From NCBI RefSeq assembly GCF_024055715.1, contig NZ_JAMXMV010000001.1, positions 930,001 through 994,000 of the forward strand: DNA of 64,000 nt. Reading direction: 5' to 3'. Below the pieces are notes generated by a model. That model saw nothing but the letters and a program-made list of their open reading frames with translations, did no database searches and was not told the DNA's origin. Of the stretch, positions 10,434 to 19,391 are shown piece by piece. This stretch comes from Actinoallomurus soli. Lineage in GTDB: Bacteria; Actinomycetota; Actinomycetes; Streptosporangiales; Streptosporangiaceae. A program made the translations under genes and the position numbers. Each line of letters begins with the position of its first letter. The stretch's first letter is position 1.

Positions 10434-11924
10434 ATGGTCGAAGTCGACGCGGTCGTGGTCGGCGCCGGTCCGAACGGCCTGACGGCGGCGGTCACGCTCG
10501 CCCGGGCCGGGCTCACCGTACGGGTGTACGAGGCCGCCGCGGAGATCGGCGGCGGGACCCGCACCGAGGAGCTGACCCTGCCGGGCTTCCGGCACGACGT
10601 GTGCTCCGCCGTGCATCCGCTCGGCGCCGGATCGCCCGCGTTCCTCGGGCTGCCGCTGGAGCGGCACGGCGTCACGTGGGTCGAGCCGCCGCTCCCGCTC
10701 GCCCATCCGTTCCCCGACGGGTCGGCCGCGATTCTGGCCCGGTCGGTCGAGGAGACCTCGGGCGCCCTCGGGCGGGACGGCCCCGCGTACCGCGCCCTGG
10801 TGAAGCCGTTCCTGGGCCGCTGGAGGGACCTCGCGCCCGACGTGCTGCGCGCCCCGCTCGACGGCCTGCCCGCCCACCCGCTGCTGCTCGCCCGGTTCGG
10901 CGTACGGGCGGCCGCGCCCGCCGCGCTGCTGGCCCGGCTGTTCCGTGGAGAGCACGCCCCCGGGCTGCTCGCCGGGCTGGCCGCGCACGCCATCGCGCCG
11001 CTCAGCACGCCGGCGACCGGGGGGATCGCGCTGCTGTTCGCGCTCGCGGCCCACGAGGTGGGCTGGCCGTTCCCGGCCGGCGGCTCGCAGGCGATCGCCG
11101 ACGCCCTGGCGGGCCACCTGCGCTCCCTCGGCGGCCGGATCGAGACGGGGCGGCACGTACGGGATCTCGGCGAGCTGCCGGCCGCCCGTGCGTACCTGCT
11201 CGACGTCATGCCCGAGCACCTGGCCGCCCTCGCCGGCCCCCGGCTGCCGGACCGGTTCGCCGACCGGCTACGGCGCTACCCGCACGGCCCGGCCGCCTTC
11301 AAGATCGACTATGCGCTGTCCGGCCCGGTGCCGTGGACCGCCGAAGCGTGCAGACGGGCCGGCACCGTCCACATCGGCCCGACGTTCGCGGAGATCGGCA
11401 CGGCGCTGCGCACCGCGTACCAGGGCGCGCCGCCGGAGCGGCCGTTCCTCATCGTGGCCCAGCCGAGCCTGTTCGACCCGTCCCGTGCCCCGGCGGGCTC
11501 TCACGTCCTGTGGGTCTACGGGCACGCGCCGCGCGACTGGCACGGCGACCTGACAGGGGCGATCGAGCGTCAGATCGAGCGGTTCGCCCCCGGCTTCGGG
11601 GATCTGGTCCTCGCCCGTGCGGTGTCGGGACCGGCCACGATCGCGGCGCGCAACCCGAACAACGTCGGCGGCGACATCGCCGGCGGCGCCTGCGACCACC
11701 TGCGGCTGCTCTTCCGGCCCACCCTGGCCCGCGTCCCGTACGCCACGCCGAACCCGCGCATCTACCTCTGCTCCTCCGCGACCCCGCCGGGCCCGGGGGT
11801 GCACGGCATGTGCGGGCACCACGCCGCCCTCACCGCCCTGCGCCGCGTCTTCCGGCTGTCCGGAGAGGAGGTGCGACGGCCGTGGAGTGGCTCACGGACC
11901 CTGGATACTGGCCGGGCCGGCTGA
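10434..11924 (+). CDS. FAD-dependent oxidoreductase, phytoene desaturase-like (COG1233)
   Basis: A 496-residue NAD(P)/FAD amine-oxidase-fold protein. The dinucleotide-binding motif [13 protein letters not shown] lies at about 7-19 and is followed by the usual acidic strand end ([10 protein letters not shown]). The C-terminus contains the flavin-contact segment around [15 protein letters not shown]1233 members act on isoprenoid or other polyene substrates, but no carotenoid genes are nearby, so the substrate is unknown. ATG 10434 was chosen because the FAD motif follows it at the usual distance; the frame is open 90 bp further upstream. The last 43 bp overlap the GTG start of the lipase-maturation gene in another frame. 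Confidence 0.85.
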   Translation: MVEVDAVVVGAGPNGLTAAVTLARAGLTVRVYEAAAEIGGGTRTEELTLPGFRHDVCSAVHPLGAGSPAFLGLPLERHGVTWVEPPLPLAHPFPDGSAAILARSVEETSGALGRDGPAYRALVKPFLGRWRDLAPDVLRAPLDGLPAHPLLLARFGVRAAAPAALLARLFRGEHAPGLLAGLAAHAIAPLSTPATGGIALLFALAAHEVGWPFPAGGSQAIADALAGHLRSLGGRIETGRHVRDLGELPAARAYLLDVMPEHLAALAGPRLPDRFADRLRRYPHGPAAFKIDYALSGPVPWTAEACRRAGTVHIGPTFAEIGTALRTAYQGAPPERPFLIVAQPSLFDPSRAPAGSHVLWVYGHAPRDWHGDLTGAIERQIERFAPGFGDLVLARAVSGPATIAARNPNNVGGDIAGGACDHLRLLFRPTLARVPYATPNPRIYLCSSATPPGPGVHGMCGHHAALTALRRVFRLSGEEVRRPWSGSRTLDTGRAG

Positions 11925-13335
11925 TCTTCCAGCGGGGCCTCGCCGCGATCTACCTGCTCGCCTTCCTCTGTGCGGTGGACCAGTTCCGCGCGCTGGCGGG
12001 GGAGCGGGGCCTCACGCCGGTTCCGGCGTACCTGCGGAGAGTGTCGTTCCAGCGGGCCCCGAGCCTGTTCCACCTCCACTACTCGGACCGGTTCCTCGCG
12101 GCCGTCTCCTGGGCGGGGGCGGTCCTGTCGGCCGCCGTCCTCGGAGGGGCCGCCGACGTGGTGCCGCTCGGAGCGGCGACGGCGCTGTGGGCGGTCCTGT
12201 GGGCGCTGTACCTGTCCATCGTCAACGTCGGGCAGGTCTGGTACGGCTTCGGCTGGGAGTCACTGCTGTGCGAGGCGGGCTTCCTGGCCGTCTTCCTCGG
12301 CAACGCGCACACCGCGCCGCCGGTGCTCATCCTGTGGCTGCTGCGCTGGCTGCTGTTCCGCCTGGAGTTCGGCGCCGGCCTGATCAAACTGCGCGGCGAC
12401 CGGTGCTGGCGCGACCTGACGTGCCTGTACTACCACCACGAGACCCAGCCGATGCCGAACCCGCTCAGCTGGTACTTCCACCACCTGCCCAAGCCGCTGC
12501 ACCGCGTCGAGGTGGCGGCGAACCACGTCACCCAGCTGATCGTGCCGTTCGGGCTGTTCGCGCCGCAGCCGTACGCCACCGTGGCGGCCGCGATCGTCAT
12601 CGTCACCCAGTTCTGGCTGATCCTCTCGGGCAACTTCGCCTGGCTGAACTGGATCACCGCGATCCTGGCGACCTCCGTCGTCGACTGGCGGGCGCTCGGT
12701 CTGGCGGGAGCCCCCGGCCCGCCGCGGAGCCACTGTGGCACCAGGCGCTGGTCATCGCGGTCACCGTGCTGGTCGTCGTGCTCAGCTACTGGCCGGCCCG
12801 CAACCTGATCTCCCGGCGGCAGCGGATGAACGCCAGCTTCAACCCGCTGCACCTGGTCAACTCCTACGGAGCGTTCGGCAGCATCACCAAGGTCAGGTAC
12901 GAGGTCGTCATCGAGGGCACCGAGGACCCCGACCCCGGCCCCGGCAGCGCGTGGCGGGAGTACGAGTTCAAGGGCAAGCCGGGGGATCCACGGCGGCGGC
13001 CGCCGCAGTTCGCGCCGTACCATCTCCGGCTCGACTGGCTGATGTGGTTCGCCGGACTGTCCTCGCTGTACGCGGAGCCGTGGATCGTCCCGCTCGCCGA
13101 GCGGCTGCTGGAGAACGACCGTGCGATCCTCCGGCTCCTCCGGCACAACCCCTTCCCCGGCGCCCCGCCCGCCGTCGTCCGCGCCCGTCTTTACCGCTAC
13201 CGCTTCACCACGTGGCAGGAACGCCGCGAGACCGGCCGGTGGTGGGACCGCACGCTCGTACGGGAGTACCTGCCCCCGCTCGGCCTGCGTCCCACCGCCG
13301 GCGCCACACCGACATCCGGGGCGACGACACCATGA
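11882..13335 (+). pseudogene. Lipase maturation factor family protein, frameshifted
   Basis: Two adjacent frames together encode one multi-pass membrane protein of the lipase maturation factor (LMF1-like) family. The first runs from GTG 11882 ([17 protein letters not shown]) through about ADWRALGLAGA near 12710. The family sequence then continues in the -1 frame from about 12715 (EPLWHQALVIAVTVLVVVL) to TGA 13335, including NSYGAFGSITKVRYEVVIEG and the C-terminal RFTTWQERR. The switch fits loss of one base in the C-rich stretch 12711-12724. No canonical slippery heptamer is present. This is either a real inactivating mutation or an assembly error. Eukaryotic LMF1 matures lipases in the ER; the bacterial role is unknown. 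Confidence 0.85.
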
Positions 13336-13551
13336 GCGACCACACCGACGAGCCGACCGCGGAGGACCCGGTCCCGCCGCAGGACCTGTCCGGCATCGTG
13401 GGACATCGTGGCCGGCGAGAACGACGAGACCGTCATCGCCGTAGGCCCCGGCGACCTGCCCGCGGATCTCGCCACCCGCACGAACCGACTCCTGGCACAT
13501 CGGCGATCCCCATCCGCCCGGCCGGAAAAGGGGTCCTTGCCTCTCCCATAA
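13332..13551 (+). pseudogene. Small unidentified gene with probable one-base insertion
   Basis: An ATG at 13332 overlaps the upstream TGA (ATGA) and starts an acidic protein, MSDHTDEPTAEDPVPPQ. Around 13398-13404 this frame turns Arg-rich. The +1 frame instead continues sensibly as DIVAGENDETVIAVGPGDLP and ends at TAA 13549-13551. Removing one G from the GGG at 13400-13402 joins both parts into a protein of about 72 residues. I do not recognise the family. Coupling to the lipase-maturation gene suggests a shared function. It may be the second decayed gene in a row, or a second base-call error. Confidence 0.5.
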
Positions 13552-13576
13552 GTAAACGGTACAGTTCAGTTTACTT
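13550..13576. promoter_or_regulatory. Inverted-repeat operator upstream of amidohydrolase
   Basis: AAGTAAAC (13550-13557) and GTTTACTT (13569-13576) form a perfect 8-bp inverted repeat with an 11-bp spacer. It is AT-rich in a G+C-rich background and ends 14 bp before the amidohydrolase ATG. Its size and symmetry are typical of TetR-family operators, and a TetR pseudogene lies just downstream of the enzyme gene. Confidence 0.75.
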
Positions 13577-13590
13577 GGAGAGGAAGACTC

Positions 13591-14616
13591 ATGACACTGA
13601 TCTGTATCGAAGAGCATGCCGTCGACCAGGCGATCGCCGAAGCGGCCGGTCCGGCCCTCGCCCGTGAAGCGCCGTACATGCGGATGCAGAGCTCCAGCTC
13701 CGCACCCGTGCGGCCGGGCCCTGGTCGACGGCCCGCCGTCGACATCAAGGAAGCGCTCCGCCTCGGGGCCGACCTCGGGCAGGAGCGCATCCGGCGGATG
13801 GACGAGCACGGCATCGACGTGCAGATCGTCTCCTGGACCAGTCCGATCCAGCTCGTCCCCGACGACAAGGCGATCGCCCTGTGCCGGTCGGCCAACGACC
13901 GGCTCGCGAAGGCGGTCACCGCCCACCCCGATCGGCTCCAGGGGCTGGCGGCGTTGCCGTGGCAACAGCCGGCCGCCGCCGTGGACGAACTCGACCGTGC
14001 CGTGACCGACCTCGGTCTGCGCGGGGTCCTGATCCTGGGGCGTCCCGGTGCCGGGTTCCTCGACGATCCCGTCTACCGGCCCGTCCTGGACAGGATCGCC
14101 GCACTGCGGGTGCCGCTCTACGTGCACCCGTTCCATCCGGTCCCGCAGGTCCAGCAGGCCTACTACGCGGGATTCAACGACAAGGTGAGCGCCGAACTCT
14201 CGCTGGGCGCATGGGGCTGGCACCACGAGGCGGGGATCCACGTGCTCCGGCTCATTCTCGCCGGAGTCTTCGAACGTCTTCCCGACCTTCAGGTCATCAG
14301 CGGTCACTGGGGCGAGATGGTCCCCTTCTATCTCAGCCGCCTGGACGACGTCCTCTCACCAGGTGACACCGGACTGTCGCGGACGATCACCGAGACCTAC
14401 CGCTCGAATGTCTGGGTCACCCCGAGCGGGATGTTCCATCGGCCCCAGTTCGACTTCATCCGCGCCGTGGTGGGACTCGACCGATTGATCTGGTCCGTCG
14501 ACTACCCCTTCCTTCACCTCGACGGCACGCGGGAGTTCCTCGATGAACTCGACGTCACACCCGAAGACAGGGAGAAGATCACCCATCTCAACGCGGAGCG
14601 CCTCTTCCGGCTGTGA
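13591..14616 (+). CDS. Amidohydrolase-2 family metal-dependent hydrolase/decarboxylase
   Basis: A 341-residue TIM-barrel protein of PF04909 (ACMSD-like decarboxylases such as 2,3-dihydroxybenzoate, gamma-resorcylate and 5-carboxyvanillate decarboxylases). Likely metal ligands are the N-terminal E-E-H (residues 7-9), the histidine of VHPFHP (about 178) and the aspartate of WSVDYPF (about 304). HWGEMVPFYLSR is the usual conserved segment between them. It probably acts on an aromatic carboxylate (inference from family). The ATG follows GGAGAGGAAG. The gene stands alone behind a palindromic operator and is followed by a hairpin. Confidence 0.88.
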   Translation: MTLICIEEHAVDQAIAEAAGPALAREAPYMRMQSSSSAPVRPGPGRRPAVDIKEALRLGADLGQERIRRMDEHGIDVQIVSWTSPIQLVPDDKAIALCRSANDRLAKAVTAHPDRLQGLAALPWQQPAAAVDELDRAVTDLGLRGVLILGRPGAGFLDDPVYRPVLDRIAALRVPLYVHPFHPVPQVQQAYYAGFNDKVSAELSLGAWGWHHEAGIHVLRLILAGVFERLPDLQVISGHWGEMVPFYLSRLDDVLSPGDTGLSRTITETYRSNVWVTPSGMFHRPQFDFIRAVVGLDRLIWSVDYPFLHLDGTREFLDELDVTPEDREKITHLNAERLFRL

Positions 14617-14650
14617 GACCGGGTGGTCAACGGGTGCGGTGGCGTAGAAG

Positions 14651-14684
14651 GATCGGGGGTGGCCGAGGTGGCCTGCCCCCGATC
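14651..14684 (+). terminator. Terminator after amidohydrolase
   Basis: GATCGGGGG (14651-14659) pairs perfectly with CCCCCGATC (14676-14684), with a further GGCC/GGCC pairing inside the loop. It lies 35 bp after the amidohydrolase stop. Confidence 0.65.
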
Positions 14685-14756
14685 GCGCCTAGATGCCTAC
14701 CAGGGGACTTCTCCGTTCTCGTCCTGGAAGGTTCCTGTCGGGCCGTCCGCGCCGAG

Positions 14757-15165
14757 GGTTGCGGCGCAGCGGCACCGGCAAGGGGCAAATGTTCTTGAGC
14801 GAACTCACCTCGCGCGCGGCCTGGGAGGCGTGGCGTGACCTTGTCGTCAAGCAATACCGCGACCAAGGGCTGCACTGCCCGCTCTGCACTGCCCGCTCGG
14901 GGTACTGATCGCCGACGTGGGCCGGTACAGCCCGGCCGCGCAGGCCGTGTCGGCGCAACTGGTGCGGCGGTGGCAGGAGTGCGTCCGCGCCGGTATCGAG
15001 GCCACACAAGCGGCCGGTGAGGCCGACCCCGCCCTCGACGCCGACCGCACGGCCGCGGCTGTGATCGCCGCCGTCCAAGGCGGTGTCACCGTCCTGCTCT
15101 CCACCGGCTCAGCAGAGCACCTGGAGGCCGGGCTGAACCTCTGCCTCGACCACCTGTTGTCGTAG
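14757..15165 (+). pseudogene. TetR-family repressor, decayed
   Basis: The residues GTGKGQMF look like the end of a TetR recognition helix. They run directly into LSELTSRAAWEAWRDLVV, so the expected first dimerization helices appear deleted; no convincing HTH start is seen upstream. The C-terminal ligand domain then breaks at 14871-14898, where TGCACTGCCCGCTC is present twice in tandem. This 14-bp duplication shifts the frame and brings in a stop. Removing one copy restores LHCPLGVLIADVGRYS and a good TetR C-terminus to TAG 15165. The protein was probably the repressor for the palindrome at 13550-13576 (inference). Confidence 0.75.
14871..14898. repeat. 14-bp tandem duplication breaking the TetR gene
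   Basis: TGCACTGCCCGCTC occurs at 14871-14884 and again at 14885-14898 without mismatch. Deleting either copy restores the reading frame of the TetR ligand-binding domain, so this looks like a recent slippage or duplication event. Confidence 0.9.
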
Positions 15166-15261
15166 ACGGACGATCACGATCCCCCTCGGCCCGAATTCGA
15201 GGGAGCGATCCGTCCGGCCGCCATGACCGCCGGAACGTCCGGGATGCCTAAGGTTAGGGCC

Positions 15262-16128
15262 ATGGCCAGTGCTGATTCCTCCCTGTCCCGTGACCGGCGC
15301 CGCGCCGAGCTGCGGGAGTTCCTGCGCAGCCGGCGGGCGCGGGTCTCGCCCGAGGAGGTCGGGCTGCCGGCGGGTGGTCGCCGCCGTACGCCGGGGTTGC
15401 GGCGCGAGGAGGTCGCGGTGCTGGCCGGGGTCGGGGTGTCCTGGTACACGTGGCTGGAGCAGGGACGCGACATCAAGGTGTCCGAGGACGTCCTCGACGC
15501 GATCGCCCGTGCGCTGCTGCTGGACTCCGCCGAGCGCGCGCACCTGTACCTGCTGGCCGGCCTCAACCCGCCGCAGGCCCGGTCCGCGGCCTCCGTGCCC
15601 GCCTCACCGGAGGTGCGGCGGCTGCTGGACGCCTGGTCGCCGCGGCCCGGCTACATCCGTGACCGCCACTGGAACTTCACCGCGATCAACGACGCCGCCC
15701 GGGTCGTGTTCGGCTACGGCGAGACCGACCACAACTGCCTGGTCTCCTTCTTCACCAACGCCCGCTACCGGGTGGTGCACCGGCACTGGGCCGAGACCGC
15801 GCCCTCGGTGGCCGCCGGGTTCCGCGCCGACGCCGCGCGCCATCCCGACGACCCGGAGTGCGACCGCATCGCGGGCGAACTGGCCGAGGTGAACCCGGAG
15901 TTCGCCGAACTGTGGGCGCGCCACGACGTGGCCGAGCACACCAGCGCGGTCAAGGCGGTCGATCACCCGGAGGCCGGGACGCTGACCTTCGACGCCACGC
16001 TGCTGCCGCTGCCCGAGCACCCCGGCCATCACCTGATCCTGCACAATCCCCGTCCGGGCACGGGCACGCAGGAGCGGCTGGAGAAGCTGATGCGGGAGCG
16101 CAGCCTGGTGGTGCCACACCCAGGATGA
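15262..16128 (+). CDS. XRE-family regulator with MmyB-like ligand-binding domain
   Basis: A 288-residue DNA-binding protein. The HTH is at about 32-80 (TPGLRREEVAVLAGVGVSWY, then LEQGRDIKVS). The remainder (about 95-280) matches the MmyB-like ligand-binding domain seen in many actinobacterial regulators beside oxidoreductases. The start is taken as ATG 15262 (MASADSSLSRDRRRAELREF). ATGs at 15223 and 15244 are possible but add residues not typical of the family. TAAGGTTAGG just upstream may be part of a promoter. It precedes a quinone oxidoreductase in the same orientation by 44 bp and probably controls it (inference). Confidence 0.88.
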   Translation: MASADSSLSRDRRRAELREFLRSRRARVSPEEVGLPAGGRRRTPGLRREEVAVLAGVGVSWYTWLEQGRDIKVSEDVLDAIARALLLDSAERAHLYLLAGLNPPQARSAASVPASPEVRRLLDAWSPRPGYIRDRHWNFTAINDAARVVFGYGETDHNCLVSFFTNARYRVVHRHWAETAPSVAAGFRADAARHPDDPECDRIAGELAEVNPEFAELWARHDVAEHTSAVKAVDHPEAGTLTFDATLLPLPEHPGHHLILHNPRPGTGTQERLEKLMRERSLVVPHPG

Positions 16129-16172
16129 GCTGACACTGCCGGAGCCCGCGCCGCGCCAGCAGACTCATCGCC

Positions 16173-17153
16173 ATGAGCAGCAGTGAGCAGATGAAGGCGG
16201 TCACCATCCCCGAGTTCGGCGAGGCCGAGGTGCTCCGCACGGACGAGGTGGCGGTCCCCGAGCCCGGCCCGGGCCAGGTCGCGATCGATGTGGCGTACGC
16301 GGGCGCGAACTTCGCCGAGGTCCTCTACCGGCGTGGCGTGGTGGACGTGCCGTTGCCCTTCGTCCCCGGGATCGAGGTCTCGGGCCGGATCCGCGCCGTC
16401 GGCGAGGGCGTCGAGGACCTGACGGTCGGCCGGCCGGTGGCCGCGTTGACGATCGTCGACAGCGGTGGCTACGCGGAGGTGGTCGTCACCTCGGCGGACC
16501 TGGTCGCCCCGCTGGACGGCCTCGGCCTCGGGCTGGACGTGGCCGCGGCGCTGCCGTCCAACAGCACCACGGCCTTCCTCGTCCTCGACCGGGTGGCGCG
16601 CATCGAGCCCGGGCAGAGCGTCCTCGTCCACGCCGCGGCCGGGGGCGTGGGCAGCCAGCTCGGCCAGGCCGCCCGGCTGCTGGGGGCGGGCCGCGTGGTC
16701 GGCACGGTCGGCGGCCCGGCAAAGATCGAGGTCGCCAGGGGCTTCGGCTACGACGAGGTGATCCTGCGCGACCGGCTCGCCGAGGCCGGCGAGTTCGACA
16801 TCGTCGTCGACATGGTCGGCGGTCCCGCCCGCCGCGCCGGCCTGGACCGGCTGGCGCCGATGGGCCGCCTCGTGGTGATGGGCAACGCGTCGGGCGCCGA
16901 CGACGTCGGCGTCCCGGCCAACGAACTGTGGTTCACCAACAAGACGGTCTCCGGGTTCAACCTGGCCGCCTTCTCCGCCGTCTTTCCCGAGGAGGCGGGC
17001 CGGGCGCTGCGCCGCGCGGTGGAGGCCGCCGCGAAGGGGGCCCTGCGGGTCCAGGTCGAGGCGCTGCCCCTGGAACGGGCCGCCGAGGCGCACCGCCGCA
17101 TCGAATCGGGGCTCACCACCGGCAAGCTGGTGCTCGACGTCGCGACGCCGTGA
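16173..17153 (+). CDS. NADPH:quinone oxidoreductase-like zinc-binding dehydrogenase family protein
   Basis: A 326-residue medium-chain dehydrogenase/reductase of the QOR subgroup. The N-terminal GroES-like domain has VPGIEVSGRIRAVGEGV and the Rossmann fold has the nucleotide-binding AAAGGVGSQLGQAA at about 153-166. The catalytic-zinc cysteines and the structural-zinc loop of alcohol dehydrogenases are absent, as in quinone reductases. It likely reduces quinones or other activated carbonyls with NADPH. ATG 16173 was chosen; ATG 16191 (MKAVTI) would also give a normal N-terminus. The last 41 bp overlap the end of the convergent MFS gene. Confidence 0.87.
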   Translation: MSSSEQMKAVTIPEFGEAEVLRTDEVAVPEPGPGQVAIDVAYAGANFAEVLYRRGVVDVPLPFVPGIEVSGRIRAVGEGVEDLTVGRPVAALTIVDSGGYAEVVVTSADLVAPLDGLGLGLDVAAALPSNSTTAFLVLDRVARIEPGQSVLVHAAAGGVGSQLGQAARLLGAGRVVGTVGGPAKIEVARGFGYDEVILRDRLAEAGEFDIVVDMVGGPARRAGLDRLAPMGRLVVMGNASGADDVGVPANELWFTNKTVSGFNLAAFSAVFPEEAGRALRRAVEAAAKGALRVQVEALPLERAAEAHRRIESGLTTGKLVLDVATP

Positions 17154-18384
17154 CCCGCGTGCGGGACCGGAGCAGGATGCCGGCGGCCATCGTGAGCGTG
17201 CCGGCCAGCGCGGTGGCGGCCGCCAGCAGGACCGCGCCCGGAACGCCGATGGCGCCGGTGACGACGCCGAAGGTGAACGGGGTGACCGCCGCGCCGGTGA
17301 ACAGGCCCGCCTGCATCCAGGCGCCCGCGCGGGCGCCCTGCCCGTCCAGCAGGCGCATCACCGAGGCGAGCAGCAGACCGGTCCAGCCCCAGCCGCCCGC
17401 GACGGCCAGGATCGCGCCGATGACGAACGTCACCGGGGTGCCGAACGCGGTGAGCGCCAGGCCGAGCGCGCCGCTGAGCATCATCACCGTCACCACGACC
17501 GGGTTGTGCCGCGGCGCGCGGTCGGCGAGGCCGCCCGCCGTGAGCCGGACGGCGATGGCGACGATCCCCGCGAGGGACTGCATCAGCCCGGCGACGGCCG
17601 TCGACAGCCCTGAGGCCGTACCGATCTGGATGAAGTAGGAGGCGGCGGCGTTGGAACCCACCGTGGCGAGACCGGCCGCCAGGGTCCACAGCAGGAGCAC
17701 CCGGAATATCGTGCGCCGCCGAACGGCGTCACCGGCGGCCCTGTCGTCTCCGGTGACGGTCGTGGACGGGGTTCGCGGGCGGGCCGGGCCGATCCGCCCG
17801 AGCGGAACGGCGGCCAGCGCGAGGACGGGGAAGGCGGCCGCCGCGACGAGGGCGGTCCGCGGGCCGTACGGGACGGCGACGAGTCCGGCGAGCAGGCCGG
17901 GCAGCAGCGGTGCGGCTCCGAGCGCCGCACCGACCAGGCCGGTGGCGAGGGACAGCCTGTGCCCGGGTACCCGCGCGGCGATGTAACGGCCGGCCGCCGG
18001 TTGCGGCAGCGTGTTGGCCACGCCACCGACCACGAGAGCCCCGATGAGCCACACCGGGCCGTCGGCCAGGGCGGCGAGCAGCAGCGCGGCCGCGGCCAGC
18101 AGGTCGATGAGCAGCAGGACCGCCGGGAGCGGCAGGCGCGCCGCGACGCGGCGTCCGACGCCGGACCCGGCCGCGGTGACCGCGAAGAACACGCTCAGCG
18201 CCAGCCCGAACGTCGTCCCGGAGATTCCGGCGTCGCGCTCGATCGGGGTGGCGAGCGCGGCGACCCCGAACACGGGCGTCATGGCCGCGACGGCGGCGGC
18301 GACGACGGCGCCCATTCCGGGCCATGGCCCACGACCCTCGGGGAGGGCGGGGTGGACGGTCCGGACGGGGGACAGGGTGCTCAT
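17113..18384 (-). CDS. MFS transporter
   Basis: A 423-residue, roughly 12-segment major facilitator protein of the drug:H+ antiporter type, with a charged central loop (about 200-230). The ATG at 18384 is preceded by GGAAAGGAGCG. The frame extends 24 codons upstream, but that part is Arg-rich and lacks an RBS. The substrate is unknown. It is divergent from a LysR regulator 97 bp away, the classic arrangement for a regulator controlling an efflux pump, and convergent with the quinone oxidoreductase by a 41-bp overlap. Confidence 0.86.
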   Translation of the reverse strand: MSTLSPVRTVHPALPEGRGPWPGMGAVVAAAVAAMTPVFGVAALATPIERDAGISGTTFGLALSVFFAVTAAGSGVGRRVAARLPLPAVLLLIDLLAAAALLLAALADGPVWLIGALVVGGVANTLPQPAAGRYIAARVPGHRLSLATGLVGAALGAAPLLPGLLAGLVAVPYGPRTALVAAAAFPVLALAAVPLGRIGPARPRTPSTTVTGDDRAAGDAVRRRTIFRVLLLWTLAAGLATVGSNAAASYFIQIGTASGLSTAVAGLMQSLAGIVAIAVRLTAGGLADRAPRHNPVVVTVMMLSGALGLALTAFGTPVTFVIGAILAVAGGWGWTGLLLASVMRLLDGQGARAGAWMQAGLFTGAAVTPFTFGVVTGAIGVPGAVLLAAATALAGTLTMAAGILLRSRTRVTASRRRAPACRW

Positions 18385-18454
18385 TGTGATCGCTCCTTTC
18401 CGGTGTCCTCCCACGCTCGCCCGCCCGCGTCCGTCGACGCCAATGACCGCCGTC

Positions 18455-18469
18455 ATGCCGAAATGGCAT
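18455..18469. promoter_or_regulatory. LysR-type palindromic box between MFS and LysR genes
   Basis: ATGCC-GAAAT-GGCAT is a perfect 5-bp inverted repeat with 5-bp spacer, of the T-N11-A shape bound by LysR regulators. It overlaps the alternative upstream ATG of the LysR gene, which argues for the downstream GTG 18482 as the real start. Confidence 0.6.
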
Positions 18470-18481
18470 TACGGTGGCGAC

Positions 18482-19372
18482 GTGGACGTCTCCCTCCAGG
18501 CGCTCCGCTGCTTCCTGGCGGTGGCCGAAGATCTGCACTTCACTCAGGCGGCCGAGCGCCTGGGGATGACCCAGCCCGCGGTGTCGAAGACGATCAGGCG
18601 GCTCGAGGGCGTGCTGGGAGCCCCGCTGTTCATCCGCAGCCGGCAGTACGTCGAGCTGACCGACACGGGACTCTCCCTGCTGCCCGTGGCGACGCGGATG
18701 CTGGCCGACTTCGACGACTGGGCGCGGGATCTGCGCGCCGTACGGGCCGAGGCGACGCGGGTGCTGTCCGTCGGCTACCACTCCAGCGTCGAACCCGCGC
18801 TGACGAACGCGATCGAGGCCGGTTTCCGCCGCCTGCGTCCCGGCTGGAGCGTACGCATGCGGATCGTCGACTGGGCCGACCCGGCCCGTGGCGTGCTGGA
18901 GGGCACCCTCCGGACGGCCCTGCTGCGGCTGCCGGTGCCCGGCCAGGAACGTCTCGACCTGGAGGTGCTGAGACGCGATGCCCGATACGTGGCGTTGCCC
19001 GACGGGCATCGGCTGCTCGACCGAGACGGTGTACGCCTGGCCGACCTGAAGGACGAGGAGTTCGTGGCGTTGCCCACCGCCTCCGGGCCGTTGCGGGCGT
19101 TCTGGCTGGCGGCCGACCGGTTCGGCCGCCCGCCGCGGATCGCCGCCGAGGTCGACAACTCCGAGGACTTCTTCCAGAACATCCAGTCGGGCCGGGGCGT
19201 GGGGATGCTCACCGAGTCCAGCACGCGCGTCTACCGGCGGCCCGGCGTCCACTATCGACTGGTCGAGGACGCCGAGCCGAGTGAGCTGGCGGTCGTGTGG
19301 GAACGCGACGGTACCGATCCGATCGTGCGTGACTTCGTCCGCGCGTGCCTGGAGGCGGCGGACCCACGGTGA
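18482..19372 (+). CDS. LysR-family transcriptional regulator
   Basis: A 296-residue regulator. The winged HTH covers residues 1-60 (LQALRCFLAVAEDLHFTQAA, then TQPAVSKTIRRLE) and a periplasmic-binding-protein-like effector domain covers about 88-290. The start is taken as GTG 18482 (MDVSLQALRCF), the normal LysR N-terminus. ATG 18455 would place nine extra residues on top of a likely operator. The divergent MFS gene is the probable target, with autoregulation from the shared region. The effector is unknown. Confidence 0.88.
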   Translation: MDVSLQALRCFLAVAEDLHFTQAAERLGMTQPAVSKTIRRLEGVLGAPLFIRSRQYVELTDTGLSLLPVATRMLADFDDWARDLRAVRAEATRVLSVGYHSSVEPALTNAIEAGFRRLRPGWSVRMRIVDWADPARGVLEGTLRTALLRLPVPGQERLDLEVLRRDARYVALPDGHRLLDRDGVRLADLKDEEFVALPTASGPLRAFWLAADRFGRPPRIAAEVDNSEDFFQNIQSGRGVGMLTESSTRVYRRPGVHYRLVEDAEPSELAVVWERDGTDPIVRDFVRACLEAADPR

Positions 19373-19391
19373 GCGGGCCACCGCCACGGCG

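Noticed and set aside
12708-12722. Programmed -1 frameshift in the lipase maturation gene
   Set aside because: The heptamer at the C-run does not fit X-XXY-YYZ and no downstream stem or stop arrangement supports programming.
12430-14307. 625-codon minus-strand frame
   Set aside because: Antisense to the lipase-maturation and amidohydrolase genes, low-complexity composition, no start signal.
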